Below are positions 1 through 5,922 of a stretch of 13,564 nt of DNA, piece after piece. Under the pieces are notes generated by a model. It worked only from the letters and a program-made list of their open reading frames with translations. It made no database searches and was not told the DNA's origin. How positions within the stretch are numbered: the first letter of the stretch is position 1; each line of letters opens with the position of its first letter. Location of the stretch: positions 1 to 13,564 of the forward strand of contig UQWU01000044.1 of the NCBI GenBank assembly GCA_900544885.1, written 5' to 3'. Both the position numbers and the translations under genes were made by a program. This DNA comes from an uncultured Phascolarctobacterium sp. (GTDB lineage Bacteria > Bacillota > Negativicutes > Acidaminococcales > Acidaminococcaceae).

Positions 1-130
1 AATGTCTAGCCAACTGGCGGAGAGAATAACGTACAGATTTATTGGATAATATCCCCTGTAATTCTCTGCGGTCACCGTAAGAAAAATGTTTACCTTTTGT
101 GTGTTTTGTGGTATCTTGAGTATAGTCCAT
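1..130 (-). CDS. IS30-family transposase, N-terminal fragment (runs off left edge)
   Basis: The first 43 codons of a transposase are visible, read leftward from ATG at 130. A strong AAGGAGG ribosome binding site (139-145) lies 8 nt upstream of it. After a short polar leader the product reads KGKHFSYGDRRELQGIL, followed by a segment with SLRQLAR. This matches the N-terminal helix-turn-helix of IS30-family transposases (typically K-H-L/F-S-x-x-x-R-x-x-I/L, then S-x-R-x-I/L-A). That domain binds the inverted repeats; the DDE catalytic domain would lie beyond the window edge. The start codon sits inside one arm of a long inverted repeat (see the hairpin entry), which suggests translational control. 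The family call is a recognition by eye from 43 residues. A related helix-turn-helix transposase family is the main alternative. Whether the element is intact cannot be seen. Confidence 0.7.
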   Translation of the reverse strand, partial: MDYTQDTTKHTKGKHFSYGDRRELQGILSNKSVRYSLRQLARH

Positions 131-198
131 TGTGATTGCCTCCTTGTAAGTTTTGTGTAGTAGCTTAATTTTAACATGAAGAGGTCACAATGGACTAT
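122..198 (-). promoter_or_regulatory. Fold-back hairpin over transposase start codon, with internal extended -10
   Basis: Positions 122-135 and 185-198 are perfect 14-bp inverted complements separated by 49 nt. The downstream arm contains the transposase ATG (130-128) and its next two codons. In a transcript entering from outside the element (rightward side) the two arms would pair and hide the start codon. A candidate extended -10 element (TG-T-TAAAAT on the - strand, 168-176) lies between the arms, so the element's own transcript would start after the first arm and stay open. This is the logic of fold-back inhibition known in IS10 and IS50, which protects against activation by external promoters. 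The arms are seen directly; the promoter and function are inferred. Confidence 0.6.
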
Positions 199-240
199 TT
201 TTATTCTGTTTTCAAGGTGTGCAATTTCATTTTACAATGA
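131..240 (-). mobile_element. 5' end of IS30-like element with probable terminal inverted repeat
   Basis: This is the leader between the transposase start and the outer end of the insertion sequence. The outermost part (about 213-238, with the core GTGCAATTTCATTTTACAAT on the + strand) has the look of an IS30-type terminal repeat. It is the last recognisable block before the sequence turns into featureless AT-rich DNA. The other end of the element is outside the window, so neither the repeat nor the target duplication could be matched, and the boundary near 238-240 is approximate. Confidence 0.4.
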
Positions 241-415
241 ACCAACTAATTAAAAAACACCAAGAAAAATAGTAATAATATATATGGATACATTTTTAGA
301 AATAATAAAAGAAGCCGACCAAAAATATTTTCTCAGATGTATATCTGTAACTATGGATAAAAACAAGTTCTTTTATTCGCTTAATTAAATTGTCCAACGT
401 AGCAAAAGTAAAACA

Positions 416-451
416 AGGCTTGAATAAGAGTATTTTCTCAAATTCAAGCCT
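416..451 (-). terminator. Possible intrinsic terminator, 10-bp stem
   Basis: The arms AGGCTTGAAT (416-425) and ATTCAAGCCT (442-451) are perfectly complementary across a 16-nt loop that can pair further (GAG with CTC). Read leftward, the stem is followed by a U-rich run (TTGTTTTACTTTT). It would end any transcript coming from the remnant ORFs at 444-743. On the + strand the trailing sequence is also moderately T-rich but less so. Confidence 0.45.
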
Positions 452-743
452 CTTTACTTATTTGTAAAGTTAAGTTGCAACCACACCTTACGCATATTTT
501 TGTAGATTCATGGCCATTACGGTCAATCATATTTCTATTTTTGTCTTAATTTTTCCTCTAAATGTAAATCCTCTTTAATATCATTTTACTCATACTACCA
601 AGAACCCAATGTTTGACAAAAACCGTTATTTCATCTATTTTTAAATTTTTTAAGATGAGACCTTTAAAAAGAAAGCTATTTTCGGTATAATTGTTTTGAA
701 ACATATTGCATGATTTCCTTTCAGTAATATTTGGTTTGGTCAC
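444..743 (-). pseudogene. Unrecognised remnant ORF with two in-frame stops
   Basis: Reading leftward from GTG at 743 there are 61 codons to a TAG at 558-560, then a TAA shortly after. The same frame reopens from ATG 530 for 28 codons with a Cys-x-x-Cys-Gly-Cys motif near the end (CVRCGC), and the final stop lies inside the hairpin at 416-451. Between the two parts a neighbouring frame also reads like protein for about 16 codons (ending LHLEEKLRQK). That fits a small gene broken by an indel and point mutations, but random open frames in AT-rich DNA would look similar. A GAAAGGA box (717-723) precedes an in-between ATG (712-710) that opens only 11 codons. I do not recognise the product. Confidence 0.22.
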
Positions 744-781
744 TTTATTTTACTAGATTTCATGCATATATGTTTTTTTTC

Positions 782-832
782 AAAAAAAATAAATGTTGAA
801 ATCTCGATTTCTTCGAGACCCCAACATTTATT
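782..832 (-). terminator. Strong orphan terminator hairpin
   Basis: Positions 788-798 (AATAAATGTTG) pair with 822-832 over 11 bp. After a symmetric 3x3 internal loop (AAA against CCC), 802-807 (TCTCGA) pair with 813-818 across a 5-nt loop. Read leftward, the stem runs straight into eight T residues (789-782), a classic intrinsic terminator. No gene lies between it and the tRNA-operon terminator at 878-908, so it is either a back-up terminator for the tRNA operon or a relic of a lost gene or element. Confidence 0.6.
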
Positions 833-877
833 ATAGAACCCAAAAAACATTACACCATCACATATAATTAATATAAA

Positions 878-908
878 TAAAAAAGCACTCCAACCAAGTT
901 GAAGTGCT
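878..908 (-). terminator. Terminator of the tRNA operon
   Basis: Eight nucleotides past the CCA end of tRNA-Val, the arms AGCACTTCAAC and GTTGGAGTGCT (- strand) form an 11-bp stem with a single wobble pair and a 3-nt loop. They are followed by TTTTTTAT. This is a textbook intrinsic terminator for leftward transcription. Confidence 0.85.
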
Positions 909-916
909 GAATTTCG

Positions 917-992
917 TGGTGGGCGCTAACGGGATCGAACCGCTGACATTCTGCTTGTAAGGCAGACGCTCTCCCAGCTGAGCTAAGCGCCC
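917..992 (-). tRNA. tRNA-Val (anticodon TAC)
   Basis: A 76-nt cloverleaf is read leftward. The acceptor stem GGGCGCT pairs with AGCGCCC, followed by discriminator A and an encoded CCA (919-917). The D arm contains AGCTCAGCTGGGAGAGC, the anticodon stem CTGCC/GGCAG-type pairing holds the loop with TAC, and the T arm contains GGTTCGATCC. The TAC anticodon reads GUA and related valine codons. It is the last gene of a three-tRNA operon. Confidence 0.95.
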
Positions 993-1000
993 ATGTTAAA

Positions 1001-1075
1001 TGGTGACCGGTGGGGGAATCGAACCCCCGATACCGCCGTGAAAGGGCGGTGTCTTAACCGCTTGACCAACCGGCC
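1001..1075 (-). tRNA. tRNA-Glu (anticodon TTC)
   Basis: A 75-nt cloverleaf is read leftward. The acceptor stem GGCCGGT pairs with ACCGGTC (one wobble), followed by discriminator A and encoded CCA (1003-1001). The anticodon stem CCGCC/GGCGG encloses a loop with TTC, and the T arm contains GGTTCGATTCC. It is the middle gene of the operon, 8 nt from tRNA-Val and 3 nt from the CCA of tRNA-Asn. Confidence 0.95.
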
Positions 1076-1078
1076 AGG

Positions 1079-1154
1079 TGGCTCCCCGAGTAGGACTCGA
1101 ACCTACGACGCCCTGATTAACAGTCAGGTGTTCTACCGGCTGAACTATCGGGGA
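1079..1154 (-). tRNA. tRNA-Asn (anticodon GTT)
   Basis: A 76-nt cloverleaf is read leftward. The acceptor stem TCCCCGA pairs perfectly with TCGGGGA, with discriminator G and an encoded CCA (1081-1079). The anticodon stem CTGA/TCAG carries a loop with GTT, and the T arm contains GGTTCGAGTCC. It is the first gene of the tRNA operon, about 45 nt downstream of the promoter's expected start point. Confidence 0.95.
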
Positions 1155-1204
1155 ATAACCTTGATGTGTTTGCGTTTTTTGTTTCGCTCAACATCACGAG
1201 TGTT

Positions 1205-1233
1205 ATTATAATATCTATAGCAGCATTTGTCAA
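1205..1233 (-). promoter_or_regulatory. Consensus sigma-70 promoter of the tRNA operon
   Basis: Read leftward there is a perfect -35 TTGACA (1233-1228), a 17-bp spacer, and a perfect -10 TATAAT (1210-1205). Transcription would start near 1198, upstream of tRNA-Asn. Full matches at optimal spacing suit a strong housekeeping promoter for stable RNA. Confidence 0.92.
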
Positions 1234-1283
1234 CACTTTTTTGAAAAAATTATATATATTTTTTATCTTTTTTGCTAGATACT

Positions 1284-1311
1284 AAAAAAGTGCCTATTTT
1301 AGCGGCTTTTT
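1284..1311 (-). terminator. Probable terminator after the YhcH-family gene
   Basis: Read leftward, AAAAAGCC (1311-1304) pairs with GGC plus a T tract (1294-1284) across a 9-nt loop with a 2-nt bulge, leading into six T residues. It starts 5 nt after the stop codon of the YhcH-family gene. The GC core is only three pairs, so its strength is uncertain. Confidence 0.5.
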
Positions 1312-1316
1312 ACACT

Positions 1317-1793
1317 TTAAGCTTTTACTTTAACCACTACTTTTTTTACATTTTCGCTTTTTTCTTCACCTAAGCAACCATTAGCACAGTTTGGTCTATG
1401 TAATTCCCAGGGAAAGAAAATTGCAAAATCACCTGTATTTAATACAGCACAATTCTTTTCATGCGGATCTGCATAGAAAATAACGTCTTCGGCTTCTGCT
1501 TTATTTTCAGTTTCTACACAATGCTCATCCAAAGAAGTGTACCAAATAGTTTCACTTCCTGTTGCAACGAATTGTACATCAATATATTTATTATGTTTTT
1601 CCGGACGACGATCAGCTTTCTTTTCAGTAGCATAGGTATTTACGCGTGCAAAGACATTACGTCCATCAATTTCATATTCACCATTTTCCAATGCTGAAAA
1701 ATCAGTTTCACTTACATATTGCAGAGCTTTTTGCAGATTACCGCTTACATAAGGCAGTATCATAGCAATATCTTTTTTATTGCCTTGAATCAT
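1317..1793 (-). CDS. YhcH/YjgK/YiaL (NanQ-type) family sugar anomerase-like protein
   Basis: This 158-residue protein has the length and landmarks of the YhcH/YjgK/YiaL family (DUF386). The first is R-x-E-x-H-x-x-Y-I-D-V-Q at about residues 63-74. The second is G-D-F-A-I-F-F-P-W-E-L-H-R-P at 121-134, and the third is the closing KVVVKV at 151-156. The E65, H67 and H132 side chains are the expected metal-binding positions of its cupin-like barrel. E. coli NanQ (YhcH) speeds N-acetylneuraminate anomer exchange, and relatives act in other sugar pathways; the substrate here is not shown. ATG at 1793 is preceded by an AGAGGTG ribosome binding site 7-8 nt upstream. The gene stands alone with its own promoter, and no sialic-acid genes are visible nearby. 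A short lysine-rich insert lies before the final strand. Confidence 0.85.
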   Translation of the reverse strand: MIQGNKKDIAMILPYVSGNLQKALQYVSETDFSALENGEYEIDGRNVFARVNTYATEKKADRRPEKHNKYIDVQFVATGSETIWYTSLDEHCVETENKAEAEDVIFYADPHEKNCAVLNTGDFAIFFPWELHRPNCANGCLGEEKSENVKKVVVKVKA

Positions 1794-1861
1794 GTTTATG
1801 CACCTCTTTCATATTTTACAGCTCATTTTTATTCATCTAAAAAATATCTGCATATGTCTAA

Positions 1862-1890
1862 ATTATATCAAATTATAAGTACCTTTACAA
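1862..1890 (-). promoter_or_regulatory. Promoter of the YhcH-family gene
   Basis: Read leftward there is -35 TTGTAA (1890-1885), a 17-bp spacer, and a perfect -10 TATAAT (1867-1862). It would start transcription near 1855, giving a leader of about 60 nt before the ATG at 1793. It faces away from the ABC-F gene. Confidence 0.7.
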
Positions 1891-1962
1891 CGCGAACGCT
1901 CTTCTCAAGCACTGTCTGCGTATGTTATAATTAAATGTCTATTTGCTGCAAAGCTATACATA

Positions 1963-1968
1963 TATAAT
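1963..1968 (+). promoter_or_regulatory. Candidate -10 element for the ABC-F gene
   Basis: A perfect TATAAT hexamer lies 26 nt before the ABC-F start codon. No good -35 is present at 16-18 bp (the best candidate, TTGCTG at 1943-1948, is only 14 bp away), so the promoter may be weak or regulated. No long leader with an attenuator, as seen upstream of some resistance ABC-F genes, fits in the short space available. Confidence 0.35.
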
Positions 1969-1994
1969 GATTTTACAACAAAGCGAGGTATGTG

Positions 1995-3551
1995 ATGAGT
2001 TATTTAAACGTTACTAATGTATCCCACTCTTTTGGCGGCCGCCAGATTCTGGAAGACGTTTCTTTTAAATTACTGCGTGGCGAGCACGTCGGCTTAGTCG
2101 GTGCCAACGGCGAAGGCAAATCTACTTTCTTAAATATCGTTACAGGTCATATTCTACCGGACGAAGGTAAGGTTGAATGGCCCGGTAAGGTATCCGTAGG
2201 CTATTTAGACCAGCAAAGTACTTTGGAAAAAGGCATGACCATTCGTGAAGTTCTGCGTACTGCTTTTAAAGATATGTATGAATTAGAAGCTCAAATGATG
2301 GACCTGTACGAAAAAATGGGCGATGCTACTCCCGAAGAAATGGATAAAATGATGAATACCGTCGGTGAAATCCAAACTGAATTGGAGCACAGCGGCTTCT
2401 ATTCTTTAGACAGCAAAATCGAAGAATTTGCTAACGGCTTAGGCTTGGGCAGCATCGGTCTTGATAAAGATGTTAGCGAACTTTCCGGTGGACAACGCAG
2501 CAAGGTATTACTTACTAAACTTCTCCTGCAAAATTCTAAAATTCTCTTACTAGACGAACCTACCAACTATCTTGACGTTGAACATATTGAATGGTTAACT
2601 AAATTCTTACAGAATTATGAGCATGCTTTTATTCTGATTTCTCATGATATTCCGTTCTTAAATAAGGTGGTTAATGTTATTTATCATCTGGAAAACTGCG
2701 AATTAACCCGTTATACCGGTAACTACGATAAATTCCAAGAAATGTATGCTATTTATAAAGCACAACGCGAAAGTGCTTATGAACGCCAGCAGCAAGAAGT
2801 TGCTAAACTTGAAGACTTTATTGCTCGCAACAAAGCACGTGTTGCTACTACCAACATGGCTAAAAGCCGTCAACGTAAGCTAGACAAAATGGAAATGATT
2901 GAAAAGCCACGTGAAAAACTGAAACCAACCTTCAAATTCCGCGAAGCTCGTACTCCGAGCCGTTTTATTGTCGAAGCTAAAGATTTGGTACTCGGTTATG
3001 ACAGTCCTCTTACCCGCCCTGTAACCTTTAATCTAGAACGCGGCCAGAAAATTGCTATTCGTGGTGTCAACGGCTTAGGTAAAACAACTCTTTTAAAAAC
3101 CATTCTCGGTATCATTCCTCCTGTCAGCGGTAGCGTTGAATTAGGTGAATTCTTAGAGCCTGGTTATTTTGAACAGGAAGAACGTGAGAAAAACGAAAAT
3201 ACCGCTTTGGACGATGTTTGGAATGAATATCCCGGTCTTACTAACTATGAAGTACGTGCAGCACTTGCAGGTTGCGGCTTGACAAACGAACATATTACCA
3301 GTAAGGTATTTGTCCTTAGCGGTGGCGAAGCAGCTAAGGTTCGCTTATGCAAGCTGATGCTGAAGGATGTTAACTGGTTGGTACTGGACGAACCTACTAA
3401 CCATCTTGACGTTGATGCCAAAGAAGAATTACAACGTGCTTTAAAAGAATTCAAAGGCAGTGTCCTCTTAGTATCCCACGAGCCTGAATTTTATGAAGGT
3501 TGGGTTGATAAAGTATGGAACATCGAAGATTGGACTACTAAAATTATTTAA
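1995..3551 (+). CDS. ABC-F family ATPase (YkpA/YbiT-like)
   Basis: This 518-residue soluble protein has two ABC domains in tandem and no membrane segments. Domain 1 has Walker A GANGEGKST (36-44), signature LSGGQRSK (163-170), Walker B LLLDEPTNYLD (184-194) and SHD (216-218). Domain 2 has Walker A GVNGLGKTT (357-365), signature LSGGEAAK (441-448), LVLDEPTNHLD (462-472), and SHE where the family usually has SHD. A charged linker (about 250-325), which includes NMAKSRQRKLDKME, is the tRNA-interacting segment typical of ABC-F factors acting in the ribosomal E site. It resembles YkpA/YbiT more than the antibiotic-resistance subgroups, so a housekeeping translation role is more likely than resistance. 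The start at 1995 is chosen because GAGG (1985-1988) lies 6 nt before it; a GTG at 1992 would be only 3 nt away. It is a single-gene unit. Confidence 0.9.
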   Translation: MSYLNVTNVSHSFGGRQILEDVSFKLLRGEHVGLVGANGEGKSTFLNIVTGHILPDEGKVEWPGKVSVGYLDQQSTLEKGMTIREVLRTAFKDMYELEAQMMDLYEKMGDATPEEMDKMMNTVGEIQTELEHSGFYSLDSKIEEFANGLGLGSIGLDKDVSELSGGQRSKVLLTKLLLQNSKILLLDEPTNYLDVEHIEWLTKFLQNYEHAFILISHDIPFLNKVVNVIYHLENCELTRYTGNYDKFQEMYAIYKAQRESAYERQQQEVAKLEDFIARNKARVATTNMAKSRQRKLDKMEMIEKPREKLKPTFKFREARTPSRFIVEAKDLVLGYDSPLTRPVTFNLERGQKIAIRGVNGLGKTTLLKTILGIIPPVSGSVELGEFLEPGYFEQEEREKNENTALDDVWNEYPGLTNYEVRAALAGCGLTNEHITSKVFVLSGGEAAKVRLCKLMLKDVNWLVLDEPTNHLDVDAKEELQRALKEFKGSVLLVSHEPEFYEGWVDKVWNIEDWTTKII

Positions 3552-3570
3552 ATCAATTTTTCCTAATATA

Positions 3571-3607
3571 AAAAGACAGACGAATTAAAATCTCGTCTGT
3601 CTTTTTT
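3571..3607. terminator. Bidirectional terminator between ABC-F and the UDG gene
   Basis: A perfect 13-bp stem (AAAAGACAGACGA, 3571-3583, with 3593-3605) has a 9-nt loop, with T-rich runs outside both arms. It ends the rightward ABC-F transcript 20 nt after its stop and the leftward lipase-UDG transcript just after the UDG stop at 3610. Confidence 0.88.
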
Positions 3608-3609
3608 CT

Positions 3610-4251
3610 TTACTGTGGAATTCTTTTGGAAAATAATTTAAATAAATCAGGCTTTTCTTCACTCATCAAGACATAATCCGGTGCCAGCTCCTGCACACGA
3701 TCACGAGCTGCTTCCAAGTCGTGAAAAACATCCCATTTGGCTGCAATCTGCTGCTTGCCATATAAACGTAATAAATAAGCAGGATGATAGGTTGCAATAC
3801 AGTCAAACCCATGCTCTGTTTTAAACCACATCCCACGGTCGCGAGTAATACGCATATCAGCATTACCTAAATAGTGCAAAGCTACGCTACCTAAAGCAAC
3901 TACGACCTTAGGCTGAATAATTTCAAGTTCCCTGCTTAACCATTTCTTACCGCAGAAAGACGCTTCTGCCGCATCCGGGGTTCTATTATTCTTAGGCCGG
4001 CATTTAATCACATTAGTGGTTAAGACTCGATCACGAGTCATTTTCACAGACCATAAAGCCTTATCTAAAAGCTGTCCTGACGGCCCAATCAATGGACAGC
4101 CGTATTCATCCTCGACACCACCGGGACCCTCACCTACAAAAACTATAGGACTATGTGGATTACCGAACCAGCCCACAGGAGCAATCGCCTCTTGGCGAAA
4201 AGGACATGCTTCACATACTTCCAATTCTTTCGCTAATTCATCTAATTCCAT
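3610..4251 (-). CDS. Family-4 uracil-DNA glycosylase (4Fe-4S)
   Basis: The protein removes uracil from DNA as the first step of base-excision repair. It has 213 residues, which is typical. Four cysteines in the family-4 layout (C13, C16, C84, C100) should bind a 4Fe-4S cluster. The pattern is C-x-x-C near the N-terminus, then KCRPKNNRTPD followed by C. Motif A reads GEGPGGVEDEYGCPLIGPSG (40-59), where the usual form is GEAPGxxED. The second motif is YHPAYLLR, corresponding to H-P-S/A-x-L-L-R. The ATG at 4251 has an AGGAGAG site 8 nt upstream and begins 3 nt after the lipase stop, so the two are probably co-transcribed. An extra tail of about 20 residues, KPDLFKLFSKRIPQ at its end, follows the core. 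The family assignment is secure; the pairing with a lipase looks accidental. Confidence 0.92.
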   Translation of the reverse strand: MELDELAKELEVCEACPFRQEAIAPVGWFGNPHSPIVFVGEGPGGVEDEYGCPLIGPSGQLLDKALWSVKMTRDRVLTTNVIKCRPKNNRTPDAAEASFCGKKWLSRELEIIQPKVVVALGSVALHYLGNADMRITRDRGMWFKTEHGFDCIATYHPAYLLRLYGKQQIAAKWDVFHDLEAARDRVQELAPDYVLMSEEKPDLFKLFSKRIPQ

Positions 4252-4254
4252 TAT

Positions 4255-5637
4255 TTACTCTCCTGTTAATGATGGACTATAATGCAGTTGCACAAAAGGT
4301 AATTGCTTATGTAATTCCTTTCTAGACTCCTCTAAACATTCACCTGCCGCTTGAATATTACCTACTGCCGGAGCAACCTTCTTAGCAAAGCCTGCCATAG
4401 AAAGCATATTGCCATTGCGATCAAATAAAGCCTGCTCTATATTCAGATACCAATATTTCTGATTGCGCGGCAGTTTACCATCTACACCACAAATCAAAAC
4501 ATAATCAGCACCTGCATATCTACTCATCTGCACAATATTTTCTCTTTCATAAGCATTAGTAGGTAATTTTTTATCCATAATGACATAAGATGGCAACATC
4601 TTTTTATATTCATCAACCATAAAGCGTTTAACATCAGTAATACCTGCAATACGTTTTAAATTATCGTCAGCATTAATCCATAAAGCAACTACTGGCTTCT
4701 CAGGAGTAACTTTCGTATCAAGCAAATAATATAATCTACCTGCCGCAACCTCTTCATCAAAGGCTTTATAAACTTCATTAATGCTGTAATCAAAATACAT
4801 AGCCATATCATGTTGAACACTACTGATTTTGGTAGATAAATTATATTTTATATGCTTGCCGAATTGCTTGTATCCTCCAAAGAATGTCTGTAAACTGCCG
4901 GGAATAGGATCCGCAGTATTAGTAATACGCAATAAATGAATTTTATCGCCATATTGCTCAGCAAATTCCTTATTACCGATAGCAGGTGCACCGAAGGTTA
5001 CGACAATAAACTTTTCTCTTGGTACACCTAAGCTAACTAAGCGTTCACCTAATAAAGTAGCCGCTGCACCACCTAAGCTATGTCCTGATAAAATTAAAAA
5101 GGCATCATCATTTTGCATCAGTTCACCAAATACACCTCTGAAAGAACCGTCATCATTTAAGACAGATGTCTGCAATACAGTATCTACATATTCATTAAAG
5201 CCTTCATGCACAGCCGGAGCATTTTTTCGCAAAGGTGCCTTGGTTAGATTATGCATTTCTTCTAAAGTTGTGCCACCAAAATTAACTTTATCTGTTTTTA
5301 AATTAATAACCCAATCACCTTTAGAAGCACTACCACGGAAAGTTACCAAATAAACATTTTTCTTAAAATCAGGAAAATAATTTTTCGCAATAACAAAGTT
5401 AGTTTCTACTTTGCCATTCTTGGTATTTTGAGGATAAATCTGCCAACCATAGCTACGCAGATAATCAAACTCTGTAGATGCTCCAGGAAGATATACACCT
5501 AAGCAGGACGCTGCGGCTACACTTGTCAAATAGCTATCCACGTAATGCTCTGACAACTTGGGTGGTGCTGCTACACCTGTCGCACTCAAAATAAATGTAT
5601 ATATGATAGCCAAGAATACACATAATTTATGTTTCAT
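4255..5637 (-). CDS. Secreted class-3 lipase with an unidentified C-terminal domain
   Basis: This 460-residue protein begins with a Sec signal peptide (hydrophobic 6-22, likely cleavage after GVAA at 24). There is no lipobox. Residues about 30-300 form a fungal-type (class 3) lipase alpha/beta-hydrolase. An RGS strand (101-103) and HEGF (144-147) are present. The nucleophile elbow GHSLGG (185-190) gives S187, the probable acid is D243 in NTADPIPG, and H262 or H277 is a candidate catalytic histidine. It would hydrolyse acyl esters outside the cytoplasm; the real substrate is unknown. Residues about 312-460 look like a separate folded domain that I do not recognise, containing alternating beta strands such as YVLICGVDG and KYWYLNI. 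ATG 5637 has a GGAGG site 7 nt upstream. The gene is followed 3 nt later by the UDG gene. Confidence 0.85.
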   Translation of the reverse strand: MKHKLCVFLAIIYTFILSATGVAAPPKLSEHYVDSYLTSVAAASCLGVYLPGASTEFDYLRSYGWQIYPQNTKNGKVETNFVIAKNYFPDFKKNVYLVTFRGSASKGDWVINLKTDKVNFGGTTLEEMHNLTKAPLRKNAPAVHEGFNEYVDTVLQTSVLNDDGSFRGVFGELMQNDDAFLILSGHSLGGAAATLLGERLVSLGVPREKFIVVTFGAPAIGNKEFAEQYGDKIHLLRITNTADPIPGSLQTFFGGYKQFGKHIKYNLSTKISSVQHDMAMYFDYSINEVYKAFDEEVAAGRLYYLLDTKVTPEKPVVALWINADDNLKRIAGITDVKRFMVDEYKKMLPSYVIMDKKLPTNAYERENIVQMSRYAGADYVLICGVDGKLPRNQKYWYLNIEQALFDRNGNMLSMAGFAKKVAPAVGNIQAAGECLEESRKELHKQLPFVQLHYSPSLTGE

Positions 5638-5667
5638 TATAAACCTCCAATCTATTTACCTGTTTTT

Positions 5668-5696
5668 ATTATAAAGCAATTCAAAGCAAAATAAAA
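5668..5696 (-). promoter_or_regulatory. Candidate promoter of the lipase-UDG unit
   Basis: A perfect -10 TATAAT is read leftward at 5673-5668, with a poor -35 (TTTTAT at 5696-5691) 17 bp upstream. The -35 coincides with the U tract of the preceding operon's terminator. It lies 30 nt before the lipase ATG. Confidence 0.4.
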
Positions 5697-5732
5697 GCTG
5701 ACAGCAATTTTTAAATAATTACTATCAGCCTT
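5684..5732 (-). terminator. Terminator of the Ugp-like operon
   Basis: Read leftward, AAGGCTGATAG (5732-5722) pairs with CTGTCAGCTTT (5704-5694) over 11 bp with two wobble pairs. AATT repeats in the loop can extend it, and it is followed by TTTTATTTTG. It lies about 40 nt beyond the small membrane-peptide gene and marks the end of the transcription unit that begins near 10972. Confidence 0.8.
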
Positions 5733-5769
5733 TATATAGGATATATTGGAGTGTGATAAAATCTGTAAA

Positions 5770-5838
5770 TCAGAGATATAACCAAGCTAAAATCATCCAA
5801 CCACATAATAAAATCAAGAACGGTACTAGTTGTTGCAT
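5770..5838 (-). CDS. 22-residue hydrophobic membrane peptide
   Basis: This is a very short gene with good translation signals. An AGAGGT ribosome binding site lies about 7-8 nt upstream of ATG 5838, and the frame closes with TGA at 5772-5770. The product begins MQQLVPFLILL, continues with CGW, and ends MILAWLYL, so it is one transmembrane helix with almost no soluble part. It contains two tryptophans and one cysteine. It sits 84 nt after the TIM-barrel gene and before the operon terminator, so it should be on the same transcript as the transporter. Single-helix peptides of this kind (KdpF, CydX and similar) often stabilise or tune a membrane complex; that role here is inference. I do not recognise its family. 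Confidence 0.6.
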   Translation of the reverse strand: MQQLVPFLILLCGWMILAWLYL

Positions 5839-5922
5839 AATTTGACCTCTTTTAGTTAATGAAATCTTTTTGTCACTTTATCTTGTGTTTATTATGGATG
5901 AAGAAGCTTAATTCTAGCTGTA

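Larger units (their letters stand above)
241..780. other. AT-rich gene-poor stretch between IS end and tRNA operon
   Basis: No convincing gene is visible here. The + strand carries a 34-codon ORF at 284-388 with no ribosome binding site. The - strand carries a 61-codon GTG-start ORF (743-558) and, in the same frame after two stop codons, a 28-codon ORF (530-444) ending in a cysteine-rich tail. The stretch looks like degraded accessory DNA between an insertion sequence and tRNA genes, a common place for insertions. I see no tRNA-derived direct repeat that would mark an attachment site. Confidence 0.5.

Noticed and set aside
284..388. 34-codon + strand ORF
   Set aside because: No ribosome binding site, no recognisable motif, and such frames are expected by chance in AT-rich DNA.
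240..916. Genomic island attachment site next to the tRNA-Val gene
   Set aside because: I saw no second copy of the tRNA 3' end and no integrase, only an insertion sequence end.
993..1211. 72-codon + strand ORF across the tRNA cluster
   Set aside because: It is the antisense translation of tRNA genes; phrases such as GNRTPDTAVKGRC are a well-known artefact of reading tRNA-Glu backwards.
1461..1934. Two + strand ORFs (1461-1697, 1719-1934) opposite or upstream of the YhcH-family gene
   Set aside because: They are antisense or low-complexity frames without ribosome binding sites; the - strand gene and its promoter explain this DNA better.
1992..1994. GTG start for the ABC-F gene
   Set aside because: It lies only 3 nt from the GAGG site; the next codon, ATG at 1995, has ideal spacing and the expected N-terminus.
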